Position numbers and translations under genes: made by a program | DNA from: Rhodoplanes azumiensis | GTDB taxonomy: Bacteria; Pseudomonadota; Alphaproteobacteria; Rhizobiales; Xanthobacteraceae | Reading direction: 5' to 3' | Length of the DNA: 64,000 bases | Assembly: GCF_042682915.1 (NCBI RefSeq) | Contig: NZ_JBHUIW010000003.1 | Span: 124,001 to 188,000 of the forward strand | Notes under the pieces: model-generated | What the model saw: the letters and a program-made list of their open reading frames with translations, nothing else | What the model was told of the DNA's origin: nothing | Database searches by the model: none | Part shown: one piece after another, positions 57,523-64,000 of the stretch | Layout of the letters: each line of letters opens with the position of its first letter | Position numbering within the stretch: the stretch's first letter is position 1

Positions 57523-59694
57523 CTACTTCCCCTCCAGGGTGAACACCGGCTCCCAGTCCGGGTCCGGGGGCGTCCTCGCCAGCGCCTCGGCGCGGCTGGC
57601 GAACAGGGCGGCGGGCGGGTCGACGGCGGCGATCGTGCCGAAGGCCACGGCGGCGCCGGCGAAGTCGCGGGCGCGGAAACGGGCGAGGCCCCTCGCGTAG
57701 GCGGCGGCGCAGTCGGCCTGGGCCGGCGTGACGTGCCCGGCCTCGGCGATCGGCTCGAAGATCTTCACCGGCTGTACCCGGCCCTTGACCCGGATCGCGT
57801 CGAGCTCGCGCCAGGCGAAGGCGTCACCGGTGCGCCCGACCGTCGTCTCCGACGCCATGATCGACGTGCCGAAATACTTGTTGGCGCCTTCCAGCCGCGA
57901 GGCGAGGTTCACGGCGTCGCTCATCACCGTGTAGTTGAAGCGCCGCCGCGAGCCGATGTTGCCGACCAGCGCCTCGCCGGAGTTCAGCCCGATCCGGTGG
58001 GCGAGGTGATGACCCTGGAACGCCGCGGTCTCGTTGAGCACGGCGAGCCGCTCGCGGCAGCGCAGCGCCGCCAGGACCGCATTGCGGGCATGGTCGGGGT
58101 CGTTGGCCGGCGCGCCGAACACCGCGACGATCGAGTCGCCGATATACTTGTCGACGTAGCCGCCGCAGCCTTCGACGATGTCGGTCATCTCCGACAGATA
58201 GGCGTTCATCCAGGCGACCAGCGCGGCCGGCGTCATCGTCTCGGCGATCGACGAGAAGCCGGCGATGTCGGAGAAGAACACGGTCACGTCGCGCATCTCG
58301 CCGCCCAGCGCCGGCGGCTCGTCGGCCTCCAGCATGCGGTCGATCACCTGGGGCGCCAGATAGAGCGCGAAGCTCTTGCGCAGGAACCGCTCCTCGCGGT
58401 CGGCGGCGACCAGGCGCCAGCCGATCGTCCCGGCCGTCGCGGCGAGTGCGGCGAGCGCCGGGCCGACCAGCGGCAGCGCGAGCCCGTGCTGGAGCGCGAC
58501 CGTGCCGGTCGCGGTCAGCGCCGCGATCAGGCCGAGCGTCAGCAGCGTCGCGATGCCGGGGCCGACCAGCAGGGCGCCGGTCGCGGCGAGCCCGGCCATC
58601 GCGAGCGCGATCGCCGTGACGCCGAGCCGGCCGGGCTCGCGCAGCACGTCACGGCGCAGGAGGTCGTTGACGGCGGTCGCATGGATGTAGACGCCGGAGA
58701 TCGAGCGGCGCACCGGCGCGTCGTCCGCCGCCGCGGTCCGGTCGGCGGCCGGGGCGGGCAGGGCACAGCGTGGGGCGCGGGCGCCCTCGCGGCCGGTGGC
58801 GAAGCGTTTCGAGGTGAGCTTGCGGTCCTCGACGTCGAGCAGGGTGCCGAACAGCACCGCCTTGCCGGCGAAGGTCTTTCGGAAGAACGCCGCGTCGCCC
58901 TTCTCGGCGCAGGCGCGCAGATCGGCGAACGAGTAGGTCGGCACGTCGTCGGCGCCGCCGTCGAAGGCGAGCGTCTGGGTGCGTTCCACGGCGCTGGGGA
59001 TGCGATAGTCGCCGAGCCGGGTGGTGCCGTCCGGCTCCAGCACGGGTGCGACGCCGCGCGTGCGCGCGGCGAGCTCGAGCGCCATCGAGGGGAGGGGCTT
59101 GCCGCCGACCGTGAACCACAGCGGCAGCCGGCGCACCACGTCGTCGGCGTCCGCATGGGTGTTCAGCGCGCGGATGTTCTTCTGCTGGCCGACCGCGATG
59201 CGTTGGCCGGCCGCCGGGCGCACCGGCCGCTCGCCGTGCAGCACCTCGCCCAGCACGACCTTGTCGCTGCGGGCGGCGAGCGCGAGCGCGCGCAGAAAGT
59301 CGCGGTCGAAGCCGCGCAGCCGGCTGCCCAGCGGCTCCTCGCCGAGCGGGATCTCCGACTGCTCGATCGAGGTCGGGAAGACGATGTCGAAGCCGATCAC
59401 GGCGGCGCCGCCGTCCACCACGGCGGTGAGCACGCGGCCGATCTCGCGCGTCCAGGTCAGCGTCGGCGAGCCGGCGAGCGGCGGCGTGCGGAACGTCTGC
59501 TCGTCGATGGCGACGACGACGGCCGGCGCCTGCGCCGGGTCGTGGCGGGGCCCGAAGGTGTGCCAGCGCAGCGCCGTGAGGATGTCGAGCGAGATGCCCG
59601 ACACCCGGTCGAGCGCCGGCAGCGCGACGACCAGCCCGCAGGAGAGCACGATCAGGGCGACGGCGAACAGATCACGCTTGCGCCAGCGTTTCAT
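57523..59694 (-). CDS. CHASE2-domain adenylate/guanylate cyclase
   Basis: This 723-residue membrane sensor has one helix at about 10-28, a periplasmic CHASE2 domain (about 35-360, with VVVAIDEQTF and VIGFDIVFPTSIE), three helices, and a class III cyclase domain from about 470. FFSDIAGFSS holds the first metal aspartate (about 476), and GDSIVAVFGAP holds the second (about 520). NYTVMSDAVNLASRLE is the substrate region, with Ser where Gly is usual. It should make cAMP in response to an envelope signal. It is downstream of the FecR-like gene. Confidence 0.92.
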   Translation of the reverse strand: MKRWRKRDLFAVALIVLSCGLVVALPALDRVSGISLDILTALRWHTFGPRHDPAQAPAVVVAIDEQTFRTPPLAGSPTLTWTREIGRVLTAVVDGGAAVIGFDIVFPTSIEQSEIPLGEEPLGSRLRGFDRDFLRALALAARSDKVVLGEVLHGERPVRPAAGQRIAVGQQKNIRALNTHADADDVVRRLPLWFTVGGKPLPSMALELAARTRGVAPVLEPDGTTRLGDYRIPSAVERTQTLAFDGGADDVPTYSFADLRACAEKGDAAFFRKTFAGKAVLFGTLLDVEDRKLTSKRFATGREGARAPRCALPAPAADRTAAADDAPVRRSISGVYIHATAVNDLLRRDVLREPGRLGVTAIALAMAGLAATGALLVGPGIATLLTLGLIAALTATGTVALQHGLALPLVGPALAALAATAGTIGWRLVAADREERFLRKSFALYLAPQVIDRMLEADEPPALGGEMRDVTVFFSDIAGFSSIAETMTPAALVAWMNAYLSEMTDIVEGCGGYVDKYIGDSIVAVFGAPANDPDHARNAVLAALRCRERLAVLNETAAFQGHHLAHRIGLNSGEALVGNIGSRRRFNYTVMSDAVNLASRLEGANKYFGTSIMASETTVGRTGDAFAWRELDAIRVKGRVQPVKIFEPIAEAGHVTPAQADCAAAYARGLARFRARDFAGAAVAFGTIAAVDPPAALFASRAEALARTPPDPDWEPVFTLEGK

Positions 59695-59738
59695 GAGTGT
59701 CGGGAGCGGCCAAAAGCAAACGTGGTGCTCGTGGCTCA

Positions 59739-59890
59739 CCCCCCTCCCTGTCCCTCCCCCACAAGGGGGGAGGGAACGCAAGGGGGGCGACCGCTCGTGA
59801 TCGAACGCACTGCGTCTGTCATCGTGATGATCCGGCGCCTCGCCGCAGCCGGCCCCCTCCCCCCTTGTGGGGGAGGGGTGGGGAGGGGGG
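59739..59890. repeat. Inverted repeat pair in the cyclase/FecR gap
   Basis: CCCTCCCCCACAAGGGGGGA (left) and CCCCCCTTGTGGGGGAGGGG (right) head two inverted copies of about 35 bp, 80 bases apart. They fill most of the 234-bp space between the two minus-strand genes. Confidence 0.7.
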
Positions 59891-59928
59891 TAGCCCCGAG
59901 CACGATGCCATCGGCTCGGCCGTCGACG

Positions 59929-60711
59929 TCACTCGAACCGCACCAGCCGGCCGACCGCGGGGGTGACGCCCGGCTTGGCGTTGGCCGAGACCTTGAAGGC
60001 GACCTTGCGGGAGCCGAGCGTCGCGACGTAGCTGCCGCCCGCGGCGAGCGACTTGTCGGACCTGGCCATGTCGTAGAAGCGGCCGCGCAGGAGCATCCTC
60101 TGGGTCACCGCGATGGTCTGCTTGTCGCCGGCCTTGTCGAGCCGTTCGAGGGTCAGCGTCGCGGGCTCCTTCAGCTCGAACACGGGCGAGCGGCCGAACA
60201 GCACGAGGGTGCGGGGCGGCTCGCCGCCGGCGCCCCCGCCGGTCGCCTTGTTCGGCCCCATGCCGCGGAACACCGTGGCGGCGCTCTCGGTCGCCTGCCG
60301 CTCGGCGAGCTGGGCGGTGGCGTCGCACTCGACCTTGACGCTGTCGATCTGGCCGAGATGCACCTTGCTCTGCTCCGCGCCGACCACCACGGTGCCGCCC
60401 GTGATCGTCTCGCGCAGGCAGGACTTCAGGTAGCCGAGGACGATCGTGTCCTTCGGTCCGAGCTTGATGACCCGTCCGGCCTCCACGTAGTCCATGAACT
60501 CGAGGCCGGAGGCCTTGCCGCGGACCTCCTCGACCACGGCGACCGGAACGCCCTTGCCGGTCCCGCTCTGCGCCGCCGCCGGCCCGGCGAGGCCGAGCAC
60601 CGACACCAGCGCAGCGCCGACCAGCGTAGCCCCGAGCACCGCAGCCGTGCGACAGTGTCCGGTCGCGGCATCGCCCGGAGCAGGAAGGAAACTCGTCTCG
60701 ACCCGTATCAT
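59929..60711 (-). CDS. Secreted FecR-like domain protein
   Basis: From the ATG at 60711 this is a 260-residue protein with a signal peptide ending near GPAAAQS. The mature part starts with a FecR-like beta unit (PVAVVEEVRG, DYVEAGRVIKLGPKDTIVLGY), followed by a second beta-rich region to the end. Three cysteines are present overall (residues near CRTAAV, CLRE, ECDAT). FecR-like periplasmic proteins are common partners of CHASE2 cyclases, and this gene is directly upstream of one. It probably senses or transmits the envelope signal. Confidence 0.72.
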   Translation of the reverse strand: MIRVETSFLPAPGDAATGHCRTAAVLGATLVGAALVSVLGLAGPAAAQSGTGKGVPVAVVEEVRGKASGLEFMDYVEAGRVIKLGPKDTIVLGYLKSCLRETITGGTVVVGAEQSKVHLGQIDSVKVECDATAQLAERQATESAATVFRGMGPNKATGGGAGGEPPRTLVLFGRSPVFELKEPATLTLERLDKAGDKQTIAVTQRMLLRGRFYDMARSDKSLAAGGSYVATLGSRKVAFKVSANAKPGVTPAVGRLVRFE

Positions 60712-60829
60712 CGCGGCCCTCGCCAAGCAGGCCCGTCCCGGGCGGGACTATACCGGTCGCGACCGGGAAGGAAAGCCCGTTCCACGACCGAACCCTTCGC
60801 GCCGCGCCGATGCGGCCGACGCGGTTCGA

Positions 60830-60856
60830 ACGAAACACGAGCCTAGATCGGTTCCG
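60830..60856 (-). promoter_or_regulatory. Possible EcfG-like motif upstream of the FecR-like gene
   Basis: On the minus strand GGAAC, 18 bases, then CGTT. The spacer is one base longer than consensus and the site is about 120 bases from the start codon, so the case is weak. Confidence 0.2.
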
Positions 60857-60946
60857 TGATACGGTCTTGATCTGGATCAGTCCGGCCCGCAGACGTTTTC
60901 GTGATCATGTCGTCCCGACACCACGGTCGAACCACGGTGGCCCGCC

Positions 60947-62458
<1,512 letters not shown>

Positions 62459-62497
62459 GGGAGGTGATCTTTCCGAGCTTGGCGGCTGGTGGGTCTT

Positions 62498-62646
62498 ACC
62501 CTCTCCCGAGGGGAGAGGGTCGGGCGCGAGCGAAGCTCGCGACCGGGGTGAGGGGCGTATGCGTCGATGGAGAGCTCGGCACCCCCTCACCCGGTTCTCG
62601 CGCTGTGGCGCGAGAACCGACCGCTCCCCACTGGGGAGAGGTAAAG
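62498..62646. repeat. Composite palindromic repeat, family A
   Basis: Nearly identical over about 145 bp to the element at 607-756. The CCCTCTCCCGAGGGGAGAGG hairpin, GGGCGCGAGCGAAGCTCGCG, AGCTCGGCACCCCCTCACCC and CTCCCCACTGGGGAGAGG follow in the same order. It sits between pap and the patatin gene. Confidence 0.8.
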
Positions 62647-62683
62647 CGAAGTGCGGGGCGGACTCGAGCATATCGAGGCCGTC

Positions 62684-63730
62684 ATGAGCGATGACGTCAC
62701 GCCCGGGCATCACCAGAAAAAGCCCGTCGCGCTCGCCCTGCAGGGGGGCGGCGCGCACGGGGCGTATGCGTGGGGCGTCGTCGACGCCATGCTGGAGGAT
62801 GGGCGGCTTTCCGTCGAGGCGATCAGCGCCACCAGCGCCGGCGCCATGAACGCGGTGCTGCTCGCCGATGGTCTCGTGGCCGGTGGCCCCGAGCGGGCGC
62901 GCGAGAAGCTCGCCGCCTTCTGGCAGGCGGTGTCACGCATGGAGGCGGTGTTCGGGCTCGCCTGGTCGGCCGTCGACCGCCTCGCGCAGGCCTTCGGCCT
63001 GCCGCCCGAATACATGCCCTCGCACGCCGCCGTGCATGCGCTCACCCACAGCCTGCCGCCCGACCTGATCAATCCGTTCCGCTTCAACCCGCTGCGCAAG
63101 CTGTTGCTCGAGCATGTCGACTTCGACCGCGTCAACGACGCGGCTGCGATCCGCCTCTATCTCGACGCCACAAATGTGCGCACCGGCAAGATCGCGATCT
63201 TCGAGACGCCGCGCATCACGGTCGAGACCGTGCTCGCCTCGTGCTGCCTGCCGCCCTACTTCCAGGCGGTCGAGATCGACGGCGAGTATTTCTGGGACGG
63301 CGGCTTCCTCGGCAACCCGGCGATCTATCCACTGGTCTATCGCGACGGCTGCCGCGACGTGATCGTCGTGCAGGTCGGCGCCCGCGAGCGGCCGGAGCTG
63401 CCGCGCAGCGCCGCCGACGTGCTGCACCGGATGAACGAGATCAGCTTCAACTCGTCGCTGATGCGCGAGATGCGGGCGATCGCTTTCGTGACCAAGCTGA
63501 TCGACACCCACGAGCTCGACGGCGAGAAGCACCACCGCATGTACATGCACTGGATCGGCGACGACAGCGTGATGGCGACGCTGGGTGGGGTCACCCAGTT
63601 CCATCCCGACTGGGGGCTGCTCACGCGGCTGCGCGACGAAGGCCGCGCTGCGGCGAAAGCCTGGCTCGCGACCAATCTCGACGCGGTCGGACGGCGCTCG
63701 ACGATCGACGTGGCGGGGCTGTTCTTGTGA
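62684..63730 (+). CDS. Patatin-like phospholipase
   Basis: This 348-residue lipid acyl hydrolase has the oxyanion loop GGGAHGAYAWG (21-31). Nucleophile S51 lies in ATSAGAMNA, where the usual first G of GxSxG is Ala, and the catalytic aspartate is in WDGGFLGNP (about D205). The Ser-Asp dyad is intact, so activity is likely. It has no signal peptide, so it acts in the cytoplasm or at the membrane. GAGG precedes the ATG at 62684; the frame opens 11 codons earlier. Confidence 0.9.
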   Translation: MSDDVTPGHHQKKPVALALQGGGAHGAYAWGVVDAMLEDGRLSVEAISATSAGAMNAVLLADGLVAGGPERAREKLAAFWQAVSRMEAVFGLAWSAVDRLAQAFGLPPEYMPSHAAVHALTHSLPPDLINPFRFNPLRKLLLEHVDFDRVNDAAAIRLYLDATNVRTGKIAIFETPRITVETVLASCCLPPYFQAVEIDGEYFWDGGFLGNPAIYPLVYRDGCRDVIVVQVGARERPELPRSAADVLHRMNEISFNSSLMREMRAIAFVTKLIDTHELDGEKHHRMYMHWIGDDSVMATLGGVTQFHPDWGLLTRLRDEGRAAAKAWLATNLDAVGRRSTIDVAGLFL

Positions 63731-63739
63731 GAGGAACAA

Positions 63740-63842
63740 GTGCCCGTGTCCCGGACGCGGCGCACCGCGCCGCGAGCCGGGATCCAGGGGCACGAGCGAT
63801 CCTTCACACGCCGCTCATGCCCGCGAAGGCGGGCATCCAGAA
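63740..63842. repeat. Palindromic repeat past the patatin gene
   Basis: GCGGCGCACCGCGCCGCG is a near-palindrome. ATGCCCGC-GAAG-GCGGGCAT (63817-63836) is a perfect 8-bp hairpin of a type common in alphaproteobacterial intergenic DNA. The last 160 bases of the window hold no convincing gene; an ATG at 63963 may start one that runs out of the window. Confidence 0.55.
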
Positions 63843-64000
63843 GCGTCGTTGCCCTGTCGCTCCCGGGTTCCCGCCTGCGCAGGGACGAGCGGAGCATGGG
63901 GCGGCCGGCGGCGCGTCTCCTCACCGTCGATTGGAGGCCGAGGTTGAATCTCCCCCCCGCGCATGACATCTGAAGCCCTCGCGCCGGTCGTCCCCGCGCC

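Noticed and set aside
57382..60846. 1154-codon plus-strand frame opposite the cyclase and FecR-like genes
   Set aside because: Antisense shadow; the cyclase motifs are on the minus strand.

Overview
The window is about 64 kb of very GC-rich DNA from a bacterial chromosome. It holds roughly 50 protein genes, one tRNA-Leu(CAA) and many short palindromic repeats. The gene set (NnrS, YeeE/YedE, QorB/HxlR, DUF486, DUF1328, a GGAAC-N17-CGTT motif of the alphaproteobacterial EcfG general stress type) and the repeat styles suggest an alphaproteobacterium of the Hyphomicrobiales, perhaps near Xanthobacteraceae/Nitrobacteraceae. That placement is inference. There is no rRNA, CRISPR array, transposase, phage or conjugation gene, and composition is even, so most of it looks like ordinary chromosome. 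The exception is a set of catabolic gene blocks, each with its own regulator.

Layout. 0-11 kb is housekeeping and envelope: the end of a beta-alanine/omega-amino acid transaminase gene, a GT39-type membrane glycosyltransferase, an M23 peptidase with a His-rich N-terminus, a one-cysteine BCP peroxiredoxin, a giant AsmA/YhdP-like protein, SerB and a DUF1015 protein. 11-20 kb holds small genes (a VOC protein, a lipoprotein, DUF1328 behind an EcfG-like promoter, a geranylgeranyl-reductase-like flavoprotein), a four-gene minus-strand operon (PAP2 phosphatase, NAD(P)H oxidoreductase, ThDP enzyme, carboxymuconolactone decarboxylase-like protein), a NUDIX hydrolase and a CvpA-like remnant. 20-26 kb holds aspartate aminotransferase, a GST, cytochrome b561 and a large membrane protein.

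26-31 kb is a TetR-controlled block: an MFS carrier, a CocE/NonD hydrolase and a cupin protein, with two palindromic operator copies beside tetR. 31-38 kb has a TonB-dependent receptor divergent from nnrS, across an unusually AT-rich spacer with dyads, then small secreted or membrane proteins. 38-41 kb has a flavin reductase-like protein, the tRNA, and a divergent HxlR/QorB quinone-stress pair with a 25-bp dyad.

41-51 kb is the most distinctive region. An AraC-type regulator, a cysteine form of the GrdB (glycine/betaine reductase selenoprotein B) family and a fused 5-oxoprolinase/hydantoinase run leftwards. An MFS carrier, a galactonate dehydratase-like enolase-superfamily enzyme and a second MFS carrier run rightwards. 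Direct repeats lie just upstream of araC. This looks like one catabolic unit for an unknown organic acid, lactam or betaine-like compound.

51-64 kb has a YeeE/YedE (TsuA-like) sulfur transporter, a catechol 2,3-dioxygenase, ilvD, an ICMT-like methyltransferase, a CHASE2 adenylate cyclase with a FecR-like partner, polyphosphate:AMP phosphotransferase and a patatin. Three families of interspersed palindromic repeats fill most intergenic gaps.
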